A DNA stretch of 5,418 nt from Leptofilum sp965368765 (GTDB lineage Bacteria > Chloroflexota > Anaerolineae > Promineifilales > Promineifilaceae), in NCBI GenBank assembly GCA_965368765.1, contig CBDUOF010000395.1:1-5418 (forward strand), given 5' to 3'. The notes beneath the pieces are model-generated. The model saw nothing but the letters and a program-made list of their open reading frames with translations, was not told the origin of the DNA and did no database searches. The first letter of the stretch is position 1, and each line of letters begins with the position of its first letter. Positions 1-5,307 of this stretch are shown in pieces. The translations under genes were made by a program, and so were the position numbers.

Positions 1-522
1 AGCAGCTGTCAGGTTTGCTTCGGCCAGTGCAATCTCATCCGAATCGGCTTCCCAGTTTAGCAAATCATCCAGGTCAGCTTGCGCCTGATCTAGGCCAATT
101 TGTGCCTGGGCCACACTAATCTCATCGTAGCTCACGCCGGTTGCCGTCACCGATGCGTCTGTTTGCATGGCAGCCTGCTGATACTGCAACTGCGCATTGA
201 CAAGTGCCTGCTGTGCATCGGTATCATCAATGATAGCCAGCACGTCGCCAGCAGCGACTTCACTGCCCACGCCCACAAGCAATTCCGTCAGGGTGCCGCC
301 GGTGCTAAAGCCCAATGACAACTCATCAGCCGCAATAATGCTCCCTGCCCCGGTCGCGGACACGACGATATCACCAACGCGCGCAACGGCCGTTTGCACC
401 GCACTCTCTTCTTCCTCTTGGGCAGTTACCGTCGTCAGATTCTGGGCATAAAAGTAATATCCAGATCCGCCGAAAACAAGCACCGCAATTAACCCAAGCC
501 ATAACCTCTTATTTCTTAGCAT
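1..522 (-). CDS. HlyD/MacA-family efflux adaptor subunit, N-terminal part (runs off left edge)
   Basis: This is an adaptor (membrane fusion) protein of the HlyD/MacA type, which normally links an inner-membrane exporter to the outside. Read from the ATG at 522-520, 174 codons lie in the window without a stop. Residues 1-6 are basic (MLRNKR) and about 7-26 form a single hydrophobic anchor. An acidic EEEES linker follows near 36-40. The stretch from about 45 to 100 is a typical biotinyl-lipoyl-like half motif: VVSATGAGSI, LSLGFSTGGTLTELLVGVGSEV and AAGDVLAIID. From about 101 onward it is Gln/Ala-rich helix (DAQQALVNAQLQYQQAA; AQAQIGLDQAQADLDDLL), the start of the coiled-coil hairpin. An AGGAG ribosome site at 535-531 lies 8 nt before the ATG, which supports this start. 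It is transcribed divergently from the gene at 703. The partner ATPase and permease would lie off the left edge. The family is clear; the substrate is unknown. Confidence 0.9.
   Translation of the reverse strand, partial: MLRNKRLWLGLIAVLVFGGSGYYFYAQNLTTVTAQEEEESAVQTAVARVGDIVVSATGAGSIIAADELSLGFSTGGTLTELLVGVGSEVAAGDVLAIIDDTDAQQALVNAQLQYQQAAMQTDASVTATGVSYDEISVAQAQIGLDQAQADLDDLLNWEADSDEIALAEANLTAA
385..394. repeat. Iterated palindrome AACGGCCGTT, copy in the minus-strand adaptor
   Basis: This is an exact copy of the self-complementary decamer AACGGCCGTT. In the adaptor frame it encodes Thr-Ala-Val (ACG GCC GTT) just before the lipoyl-like half motif. Confidence 0.6.
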
Positions 523-530
523 GTATCCAA

Positions 531-535
531 CTCCT
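531..535 (-). promoter_or_regulatory. Ribosome binding site of the minus-strand adaptor
   Basis: The minus strand reads AGGAG, 8 nt before the ATG at 522-520. This fixes the start in preference to an out-of-frame ATG a little upstream. Confidence 0.7.
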
Positions 536-559
536 GTTCATAAAATATTCAAATAGGAG

Positions 560-589
560 TTTATATTATGAATGTTTAGACATTGTGAA
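560..589 (-). promoter_or_regulatory. Candidate sigma70-type promoter for the minus-strand adaptor
   Basis: On the minus strand, TTCACA (589-584) and TATAAA (565-560) are separated by 18 nt, about 40 nt before the start codon. The region is AT-rich and other -10 registers (such as TAATAT) are possible, so the exact hexamers are uncertain. A small palindrome occupies the spacer. Confidence 0.4.
571..584. promoter_or_regulatory. Candidate operator: inverted repeat AATGT-N4-ACATT
   Basis: The 14-bp sequence AATGTTTAGACATT has perfect 5-bp arms around TTAG, and 12 of its 14 positions are symmetric. It falls between the candidate -35 and -10 of the minus-strand adaptor promoter, where a bound repressor would block polymerase. 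The regulator is unknown and no regulator gene is visible next to it. Confidence 0.35.
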
Positions 590-628
590 GATCGTTCAAA
601 GATTTAATAAAGCGCCGTTCGCTCAATC

Positions 629-645
629 TTGACAATATCGGTCAA
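629..645. promoter_or_regulatory. Candidate operator: inverted repeat TTGAC-N7-GTCAA
   Basis: Perfect 5-bp arms TTGAC (629-633) and GTCAA (641-645) flank 7 nt. The left arm is part of the -35 hexamer, so binding here would be expected to affect the rightward promoter. Short arms like these can arise by chance; the placement is what makes it worth listing. Confidence 0.3.
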
Positions 646-657
646 ATGTTCTAATCT
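629..657 (+). promoter_or_regulatory. Sigma70-type promoter for the recombinase-like gene
   Basis: TTGACA at 629-634 and TAATCT at 652-657 are separated by exactly 17 nt. The -35 matches consensus and the -10 matches at four of six positions (TAATCT against TATAAT). Initiation is expected near 664, giving a leader of about 40 nt. The spacer contains an inverted repeat that starts in the -35 box. Confidence 0.65.
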
Positions 658-686
658 TGCCGTCTACACGAAAAATTATCTTGTGT

Positions 687-693
687 AAAGGAG
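687..693 (+). promoter_or_regulatory. Ribosome binding site of the recombinase-like gene
   Basis: AAAGGAG lies 9 nt before the ATG at 703. This strong match and spacing set the start codon. Confidence 0.75.
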
Positions 694-702
694 CAGCCAA
701 TT

Positions 703-1668
703 ATGAGCGAACAACAACCCTTAATTTCTTCAGAAAACTTGCCACCAGAAAAAAATCCAGCCCCACCGCCCTTGCCAGCGACAGCTTCTATCCAGGCGGC
801 GTTGGGCCAATTTGAAACCCACATGCGCGATGAAGGTTTTGCTATTAATACCATGAAAGCTTTTGCCAGCGACGTCCGCTTGTTAGGCAAATATTTGGGT
901 ATCGGTCAACCCATTGGCGAAATTGGCACCAACAACCTGAACGATTTTCTAAAATGGCTGGCAGAAGAACGAGGCGTCCCTTGTAGCCCCAAATCCTATG
1001 CGCGGCGCGTTACTACCCTGAAGGTATTTTTTGGTTGGCTGCATGAGGTAGGTGTATTGCCCAACAATCCGGCTTCAGCCGTTATCCAGCGCAGTGTCAA
1101 AAGCCCACTGCCCGTCATTCCCACTGAAGATGATTTGGCCAAGGCCCTCATCGTCGCAGAGCAGATGCGCCAAGGGGGCAACGGGCAAAGGCCAGATGCC
1201 CGGCCGCACCTGCTTCTAACATTGCTGCTGCAAACTGGCATCAAGAAGGGGGAGGCTATGTCAATTGTGCCGAACCACATTAATCGCCAAGATGAGACGG
1301 AGCCCATGCTGTTCATTCGCTATCCAAATCCACGCCTCCGCTACAAGGAACGCAAGCTGCCCCTGGAACCCGCTTGGCTAGAGGTGCTAGATGAGTATTT
1401 GGCGCAATATAAACCACCAGACACGTTGTTCACCTGTACGCCTCGTAATCTTGAATATATTTTAAGAGACATTGGTGACGAGGCCGGGCTGGCACGAGGC
1501 TTGCTCTCGTTTGAAAATTTACGCTGGGCCTCCACCATGCGTGATTGGCAAGCCAATGTAGAACCAGACGACATCCGGCAAAAGCTGGGGCTGTCTAAAA
1601 TCACCTGGCGAGAAACAAAATCGAAGCTGGAACGGCTGGCAACGCGGGAGAATGAAACAGAGCAATAA
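703..1668 (+). CDS. XerC/XerD-like tyrosine recombinase-fold protein, catalytic residues lost
   Basis: The 321-residue protein has a Pro-rich N-terminal tail (about 12-26), then a helical SAM-like core-binding domain (about 30-128; SYARRVTTLKVFFGWL at 98-113), then a C-terminal region that follows the catalytic domain of XerD. Aligned by eye to XerD, TGLR becomes TGIK (Arg to K181) and the KG of GKGNKER becomes LR (Lys to L212, in RLRYKERKLPL). HxLR becomes ENLR (His to E271, Arg kept as R274), LGH becomes LGL (His to L297) and the tyrosine position is K306. No tyrosine occurs after residue 252, so no nearby residue can replace the nucleophile. The frame is intact, with a good promoter, ribosome site and terminator, so it looks like a maintained gene and not a decaying one. 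It is probably a DNA-binding protein with an architectural or regulatory role; that role is inferred. It stands alone in its unit. Fold assignment is confident; loss of strand-transfer activity is likely. Confidence 0.88.
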   Translation: MSEQQPLISSENLPPEKNPAPPPLPATASIQAALGQFETHMRDEGFAINTMKAFASDVRLLGKYLGIGQPIGEIGTNNLNDFLKWLAEERGVPCSPKSYARRVTTLKVFFGWLHEVGVLPNNPASAVIQRSVKSPLPVIPTEDDLAKALIVAEQMRQGGNGQRPDARPHLLLTLLLQTGIKKGEAMSIVPNHINRQDETEPMLFIRYPNPRLRYKERKLPLEPAWLEVLDEYLAQYKPPDTLFTCTPRNLEYILRDIGDEAGLARGLLSFENLRWASTMRDWQANVEPDDIRQKLGLSKITWRETKSKLERLATRENETEQ

Positions 1669-1696
1669 AAATTTCCGCAGTTTCTAAACCCGGTTT

Positions 1697-1731
1697 AAAA
1701 GCCGCCACTTGCCCAGAGTGGCGGCTTTTTT
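1697..1731 (+). terminator. Intrinsic terminator after the recombinase-like gene
   Basis: A perfect 13-bp stem, AAAAGCCGCCACT (1697-1709) with AGTGGCGGCTTTT (1717-1729), closes a 7-nt loop and runs into six T residues (1726-1731). It lies about 30 nt past the stop codon at 1668. It separates this gene from the methyltransferase downstream. Confidence 0.92.
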
Positions 1732-1780
1732 GATCAATTTGTCACTTTCCGCGTCCCGTTTGGCTCTAGAGAGCAACAAA

Positions 1781-1786
1781 AGGAGG
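1781..1786 (+). promoter_or_regulatory. Ribosome binding site of the methyltransferase gene, short spacing
   Basis: AGGAGG is a full consensus site but lies only 4 nt before the ATG at 1791, closer than usual. No better in-frame start is nearby, and the N-terminus fits the family, so the ATG is kept. Confidence 0.6.
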
Positions 1787-1790
1787 CTGT

Positions 1791-2546
1791 ATGACAGACG
1801 CGATTTATGACTCGATTGAGCACTACTATTCAGCATTCGTTCATAGGGAATTACAAAAACCGGATTCACACTTCACCCTGCGCACAAATGAGCTTTTACG
1901 AATTTTGGGGACCTTGGATGGCATGCAAATATGTGATTTAGCCTGTGGTGAGGGGTATTTATCTCGCTTAATGGCGAAAAGGGGCGCCAGGGTAACGGCC
2001 GTTGACATTTCCGGCTCTTTATTGGTACAAGCCAAAAAATTGTCGGGAAATTTGAACATCACATACTTACTGGATGACGCACAAACGTTGAGCAACGTCA
2101 CTGACAGCGCATTTGATTTGGTGGTTTGCAATATGGCCCTCATGGACATGCCAACAATTTTGCCCGTTTTTCAAACCGCTTATCGTACGTTAAAGCCAAA
2201 CGGCCGATTTATTGTTGCCTTACTACATCCCTGCTTTGAGTCCCCTTTTACCGTTCCGGAGGCAGCTGCAGAAGTTGATGAAGCTGGTAATTTCATAGCC
2301 TGCCGCGTCTTGCACTACACGCAAGAAGGCCACTGGCAATCTGGCGGACAAGGTATCCGGAGTAAAGTCGGTGCCTACCACAGAAAATTATCAACGTACC
2401 TGAACGGGCTCATTCAGGCGGGCTTCATAATTGAAGAAGTTACAGAACCAACTTTGCCCATGTCAGTTGACGCCACCGCGTTTGAAACGCAATGGATTCA
2501 AAAAATCCCGCGCACCTTACTCATATCCACTACAAAACCTTGTTAA
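1791..2546 (+). CDS. Class I SAM-dependent methyltransferase
   Basis: This 251-residue protein is a Rossmann-fold methyltransferase of the Methyltransf_11/25 type, expected to move a methyl group from S-adenosylmethionine to a small molecule; the acceptor cannot be predicted. Motif I is ICDLACGEGYLSRLM (47-61), with the glycine-rich SAM loop at 49-55. The acidic residue that binds the ribose is D72 in VTAVDIS (68-74). The adenine-side D95/D96 in TYLLDDAQ follows, then FDLVVCNMALMDM (108-120) and the beta5 region LKPNGRFIVALLHPCF (134-149). The C-terminal third (HYTQEGHW, YHRKLSTYLNGLIQAGFIIEEVTEP) resembles the substrate cap of small-molecule methyltransferases. The protein is cytosolic, with no signal peptide. 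A terminator lies on each side, so it is probably monocistronic; no clear promoter was found in the 60 nt upstream. By eye it is more AT-rich than the exporter genes at the right. The family is certain, the substrate unknown. Confidence 0.92.
   Translation: MTDAIYDSIEHYYSAFVHRELQKPDSHFTLRTNELLRILGTLDGMQICDLACGEGYLSRLMAKRGARVTAVDISGSLLVQAKKLSGNLNITYLLDDAQTLSNVTDSAFDLVVCNMALMDMPTILPVFQTAYRTLKPNGRFIVALLHPCFESPFTVPEAAAEVDEAGNFIACRVLHYTQEGHWQSGGQGIRSKVGAYHRKLSTYLNGLIQAGFIIEEVTEPTLPMSVDATAFETQWIQKIPRTLLISTTKPC
1994..2003. repeat. Iterated palindrome AACGGCCGTT, copy in the methyltransferase
   Basis: This is an exact decamer, read as Thr-Ala-Val at residues 69-71 directly before the SAM-binding D72. 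The related ACGGCCGA at 2200-2207 in the same gene differs only in its last base. Confidence 0.6.
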
Positions 2547-2660
2547 CAGTGCAAACAGCGCAATCAAAAAGGCTCATCTAAGGCGCCCACTTTGAATAAA
2601 CGGGCACTTTATCCCCACCCCTGTCGTTAAATATATTCTTAAACAATGTTTTCCTGAAGA

Positions 2661-2694
2661 AAAGTCGTCTCTGTGGGCACAGCGACGGCTTTTT
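2661..2694 (+). terminator. Intrinsic terminator between the methyltransferase and the exporter operon
   Basis: The outer stem is GTCGTC (2664-2669) with GACGGC (2684-2689), including one G-T pair, extended by AAA/TTT. An inner stem CTGT/ACAG (2671-2674 with 2679-2682) follows after one mismatch. A run of five T follows at 2690-2694. It lies about 115 nt past the methyltransferase stop, which is far but is the first good terminator on this strand. Confidence 0.8.
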
Positions 2695-2821
2695 GTTGCT
2701 TAAAGCGTCCATCTGGCTCCCTCTCATACCACAGAAGGCGCGGTCCTATTTCATCGATTTCTTAATCTTGCCTGATATTTTAGGAAGTATTCCGACAAAA
2801 TGTTGACCTCCCGGTAACAGG

Positions 2822-2831
2822 TACGGCCGTT
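2822..2831. repeat. Iterated palindrome, noncoding copy upstream of the lipoprotein
   Basis: TACGGCCGTT carries the exact core ACGGCCGT (2823-2830), about 45 nt before the lipoprotein ATG. It is the only copy outside a coding region, so protein sequence cannot explain it. Confidence 0.55.
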
Positions 2832-2862
2832 CGTCATTCAACTCAAAAGAGGTCTGAAAGCG

Positions 2863-2868
2863 AGGTGG
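2863..2868 (+). promoter_or_regulatory. Ribosome binding site of the lipoprotein gene
   Basis: AGGTGG lies 7 nt before the ATG at 2876. An in-frame stop (TGA, 2855-2857) just upstream rules out a longer protein. Confidence 0.6.
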
Positions 2869-2875
2869 AACAATC

Positions 2876-3778
2876 ATGATACGAAGTCCTAAAATACTGG
2901 CAACAGCAAAGCTCCTGGCGATTACGATTGTTGCTTTCCTGGCGCTGGCGGGCTGCTCATCCGCTTCTGAAAAAACCCTGTCAGCCAACCAGGACAACCT
3001 GCCAGGGACTGAAGAGTTTGGTCTGAGCAAAGAAGAGCTGGTGACAACCATTGAAGAAGTGGAGACCAAGATTTCTCAATGTATGAATGACGCTGGATTT
3101 GAATACATTGCCGCCGATTACAACACAGTTCGTCGGGGAATGACTTCCGACAAATCGCTGCCCGGATTGTCGGAAAAGCAGTACATTGACCAATTCGGCT
3201 ATGGCATCTCTACCTTGTACACGGGCCTTCCCCCCCAGCTTGCCGATGCAAACACGCCAACTCGGATTGGTCTCGGTGAACGCAATGCTCAAATCTTCCA
3301 GAATTTATCCACGGCGGATCAGGTTGCCTACAATCGCACCCTCTTCGGTGAAAATAGCGAAGCAACCTTCGCGGTTGCCATTGAAACAGAAGAGTTCACA
3401 CGCATTGGCGGCTGCACCAAAATGGCCGTTGAGCAGGTATTCACCCCGGATCAGCTAAGCATCAGCTACTACAATCCCAAAGATGCGCTCATTGAACAAG
3501 ACCCACGCATGATCGCAGCCATGGCCGATTTTGCCAACTGCGTGCGGGCCGCAGGCTTTGATTACAACCATGAAAAGGAGATCGAGCCCGATCTACGGGA
3601 TCGGCTTTTTGAAATTACCAACGGAGCGCCCATTGATGCGCTTTCGGCTGATGCCAGGGCGGCGCTCACCGAGCTTCAAGGCTACGAACGCTCCCTTGCC
3701 ATCGTCGCCTATGATTGCGAAATTTCGATTATTGAACCCGTCGAGGATCAGGTCGACAAAGAGCTGTTTGGCGGATAA
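2876..3778 (+). CDS. Lipoprotein with duplicated CxxxAGFxY module, first gene of the exporter operon
   Basis: I do not recognise a named family. The 300-residue protein starts with a basic then hydrophobic signal sequence (1-26) ending in a lipobox LAGC, with C27 as the predicted lipidated cysteine. It should therefore be anchored on the outer face of the cytoplasmic membrane. Apart from C27 there are only four cysteines, arranged as two similar units. C69 sits in CMNDAGFEY and C222 in CVRAAGFDY, each at the end of a predicted helix. Each is followed by a second helix with one cysteine (C180 in RIGGCTKMA; C281 in AYDCEISI). This looks like an internal duplication, perhaps with one disulfide per half; that pairing is inferred. 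The region between (about 85-170) has turn-rich and acidic segments. The stop is 15 nt before the adaptor gene, so the two are very probably cotranscribed. A role in substrate capture or in assisting the exporter is a guess from position. Start and lipobox are clear; function is unknown. Confidence 0.85.
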   Translation: MIRSPKILATAKLLAITIVAFLALAGCSSASEKTLSANQDNLPGTEEFGLSKEELVTTIEEVETKISQCMNDAGFEYIAADYNTVRRGMTSDKSLPGLSEKQYIDQFGYGISTLYTGLPPQLADANTPTRIGLGERNAQIFQNLSTADQVAYNRTLFGENSEATFAVAIETEEFTRIGGCTKMAVEQVFTPDQLSISYYNPKDALIEQDPRMIAAMADFANCVRAAGFDYNHEKEIEPDLRDRLFEITNGAPIDALSADARAALTELQGYERSLAIVAYDCEISIIEPVEDQVDKELFGG

Positions 3779-3782
3779 TTCC

Positions 3783-3789
3783 AAAAGGG
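3783..3789 (+). promoter_or_regulatory. Ribosome binding site of the peptidoglycan-binding adaptor
   Basis: AAAAGGG lies 4 nt before the ATG at 3794. It is a weak, close site inside the 15-nt gap after the lipoprotein stop, which is consistent with translation following that of the upstream gene. Confidence 0.45.
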
Positions 3790-3793
3790 TTTT

Positions 3794-5299
3794 ATGAGCA
3801 AAAAACGCATCTTAACACTTGCACTGGTTCTGGCTTTTGTCATTGTGGCGGCCACAGGCAGCTGGCTCCTGGGTTCCACCATTCAATCGCCCGCAGAGGC
3901 GGCGGCACGGACAGCCCCGCCAGCGCCCTCCCCAATTCTTGTTCCAGTGGAGGAGCGGGTCCTTACCGCTGACGTCGTGACGCGCGGCACCGCCCGATTT
4001 GGATTGCCGCAGTCCATCACGCTGGCACCATCGGTCTTAAAGTCTGAAGCCGGCGTTGTCACAACAATTCCCATTCGGGGGACACAGCTTAACGAAGGAG
4101 ACATTTTTCTAACCGCCTCTGGCCGACCTCTGTTTATACTGCAGGGAGACATCCCGATTTACCGGGATTTTGTACCAGGCATTGCTGGCGATGATGTCTT
4201 ACAGCTGGAAGCGGCCCTTCAGCGGCTGGGCTATGATCCCGGCACCGTAGACGGCCGTTTTGATGCCCAAACCAGTACGGCCGTATCGGACTGGTATACA
4301 GCGGCTGGATTTGAACCCTTTGGCGCAACAGCCGAACAGTTGGCAACCATCCGAGAGTTGGAAAAGGCCCTCAGCGAAGCCCACAACCAGAAACTGGCCG
4401 CTGAAGATGCCGCCGCGACCGCGCCACTGGCAATAGATGCGGCTCAGGCCGATCTCTGGGCTGCCAGCAGTGCTGCCCAGGCAGCAGTTGATGAACTGAC
4501 CATTATTCGGGATGAGCTTTGGCGCGATTGGGCGTTGGACCAGGACAGGGCCATTGCCGATGCTAATCTGGCAGCGGCAAAGGCGGCTGCCGGGGCGGCA
4601 TGGACATCGGGCCAGGCCACGGTCCAAGCAGCAGTGGATGCCAAAACTGCGGCTGAACGTGAGGTGCAAAGTGCAATCGCTTTTATCCAACAGCTTACGG
4701 CCGAACTAGAAATAGCCCAGAACAATGCTGGGGTAAAGTTGCCGCTCGACGAAGTCGTGTTTTTGCCCCTTTTGCCGGTGCGCGTCGAGGCAGTCGAGGT
4801 CGGAGTTGGAGATACTGCGAGTGGCGCCATTGCCATTGTAACCAACAATCAGCTGGCAATTGATGCTTCTCTCCCGCTGGATGAGGCGCCTTTGGTACAG
4901 CCGGGGATGGTTGTGGTCATTGATGAGCCAGACCTCGGTGTTGCGGCCACAGGCACCGTATCCTGGGTAGCCGCTTCTCCGGGCACGAATGGCGCAGATG
5001 GCTTCCACATCTATTTTGAAACGCTCGTTGATGATACGCCCGCAACGCTGGAAGGTGCCTCTCTGCGACTGACAATCGCTGTGGAATCAACCGGGGGCGT
5101 GGTAACGGCCGTTCCCATCAGCGCCCTTTTTCTGGCGGCAGACGGCAGCTCCCGGGTGCAGGTGGAGGCTGATGGCGGGCTGCGTTTTGTAACGGTTGAG
5201 CCAGGTCTATCCGCCGATGGCTATGTCGAAGTGGTCGCGCTTGATGACACGCTCGCGGCCGGGCAGCTCGTCGTGATAGGGTTTGAAACGCAACAGTGA
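3794..5299 (+). CDS. ABC-exporter adaptor (HlyD/MacA-like) with an inserted peptidoglycan-binding-like domain
   Basis: This 501-residue protein is an efflux adaptor of the kind encoded with MacB-like ABC exporters. Residues 1-4 are MSKK, and about 5-27 form one membrane anchor; the rest should be outside. Residues about 47-125 are beta-rich (VLTADVVTRGTARFG; LNEGDIFLTASGRPLFILQG), the first part of a barrel-sandwich domain. Residues about 127-180 are a peptidoglycan-binding-like (PG_binding_1) module: GDDVLQLEAALQRLGYDPG, then VDGRFDAQTSTAVSDWY. Residues about 181-312 are an Ala/Glu/Gln-rich, helix-forming stretch expected to make the coiled-coil hairpin. Residues 318-430 (LPLDEVVFLPLLPVRVEAVEVGVGD, then a beta barrel) return to the adaptor body, and about 433-498 form the membrane-proximal domain (VVTAVPISALF; GYVEVVALDDTLAAGQLVV). 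The wall-binding module suggests it is held at the peptidoglycan, as in organisms without a conventional outer-membrane channel; that is inference. It is longer than typical MacA (about 370 residues), mainly because of this insert. It is flanked by the lipoprotein and ATPase genes. The substrate is unknown. Confidence 0.9.
   Translation: MSKKRILTLALVLAFVIVAATGSWLLGSTIQSPAEAAARTAPPAPSPILVPVEERVLTADVVTRGTARFGLPQSITLAPSVLKSEAGVVTTIPIRGTQLNEGDIFLTASGRPLFILQGDIPIYRDFVPGIAGDDVLQLEAALQRLGYDPGTVDGRFDAQTSTAVSDWYTAAGFEPFGATAEQLATIRELEKALSEAHNQKLAAEDAAATAPLAIDAAQADLWAASSAAQAAVDELTIIRDELWRDWALDQDRAIADANLAAAKAAAGAAWTSGQATVQAAVDAKTAAEREVQSAIAFIQQLTAELEIAQNNAGVKLPLDEVVFLPLLPVRVEAVEVGVGDTASGAIAIVTNNQLAIDASLPLDEAPLVQPGMVVVIDEPDLGVAATGTVSWVAASPGTNGADGFHIYFETLVDDTPATLEGASLRLTIAVESTGGVVTAVPISALFLAADGSSRVQVEADGGLRFVTVEPGLSADGYVEVVALDDTLAAGQLVVIGFETQQ
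4250..4285. repeat. Two close copies of the ACGGCCGT palindrome in the peptidoglycan-binding module
   Basis: Exact octamers lie at 4251-4258 and 4277-4284, with start points 26 bp apart. The first is read as Asp-Gly-Arg in the conserved VDGRF turn, in a different frame from the other coding copies. The second is read as Thr-Ala-Val. Confidence 0.55.
5104..5113. repeat. Iterated palindrome AACGGCCGTT, copy near the adaptor C-terminus
   Basis: This is an exact decamer, read as Thr-Ala-Val within VVTAVPISALF at the start of the membrane-proximal domain. A partial copy ACGGCCGA lies at 4697-4704 in the same gene. Confidence 0.6.
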
Positions 5300-5307
5300 G
5301 CGCCCAG

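Larger units (their letters stand above)
2547..2875. other. 329-bp intergenic region between the methyltransferase and the exporter operon
   Basis: I see no credible coding sequence here; the only ATG-initiated frames on the plus strand are a few codons long. It contains an intrinsic terminator (2661-2694), one copy of the ACGGCCGT palindrome (2823-2830) and the ribosome site of the lipoprotein gene. The left part (2547-2660) is an untranslated trailer with an AT-rich patch around 2627-2645. The part from 2695 should hold the operon promoter. The best candidate is an extended -10-like TGATATTTT at 2773-2781, without a convincing -35. Confidence 0.6.

Noticed and set aside
100..451. Plus-strand open frames opposite the adaptor gene
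   Set aside because: Their translations have no recognisable domain, and the minus strand carries a clear adaptor sequence with a ribosome site. They are antisense shadows.
508..540. Short overlapping minus-strand frame of about 10 codons starting at an ATG before the adaptor start
   Set aside because: It has no ribosome site of its own and contains the adaptor's AGGAG. There is no sign of a leader-peptide function.
568..579. Plus-strand ATG with an AGGAG-like site 7 nt upstream
   Set aside because: The frame is ATG AAT GTT TAG, only three codons. The AGGAG-like run (AATAGGAG) lies in the leader of the minus-strand adaptor and is most likely chance.
703..1668. A mobile element or integron defined by the recombinase-like gene
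   Set aside because: There is no tRNA, attachment-site repeat, terminal inverted repeat or cargo boundary in the window, and the protein lacks catalytic residues.
2590..2613. Possible hairpin from GCCC and GGGC after the methyltransferase gene
   Set aside because: Only four base pairs form and no T-run follows; the hairpin at 2661-2694 is a much better terminator.
2746..3069. Minus-strand frame of 107 codons covering the region upstream of the lipoprotein
   Set aside because: It starts inside the lipoprotein gene, is Ser-rich at its N-terminus and shows no family features. The plus-strand lipobox and motifs are far better supported.
4199..4848. Long minus-strand open frames opposite the second adaptor (163 and 134 codons)
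   Set aside because: They come from the GC-rich, Ala-rich coding strand. They show low-complexity composition and no ribosome site or domain.
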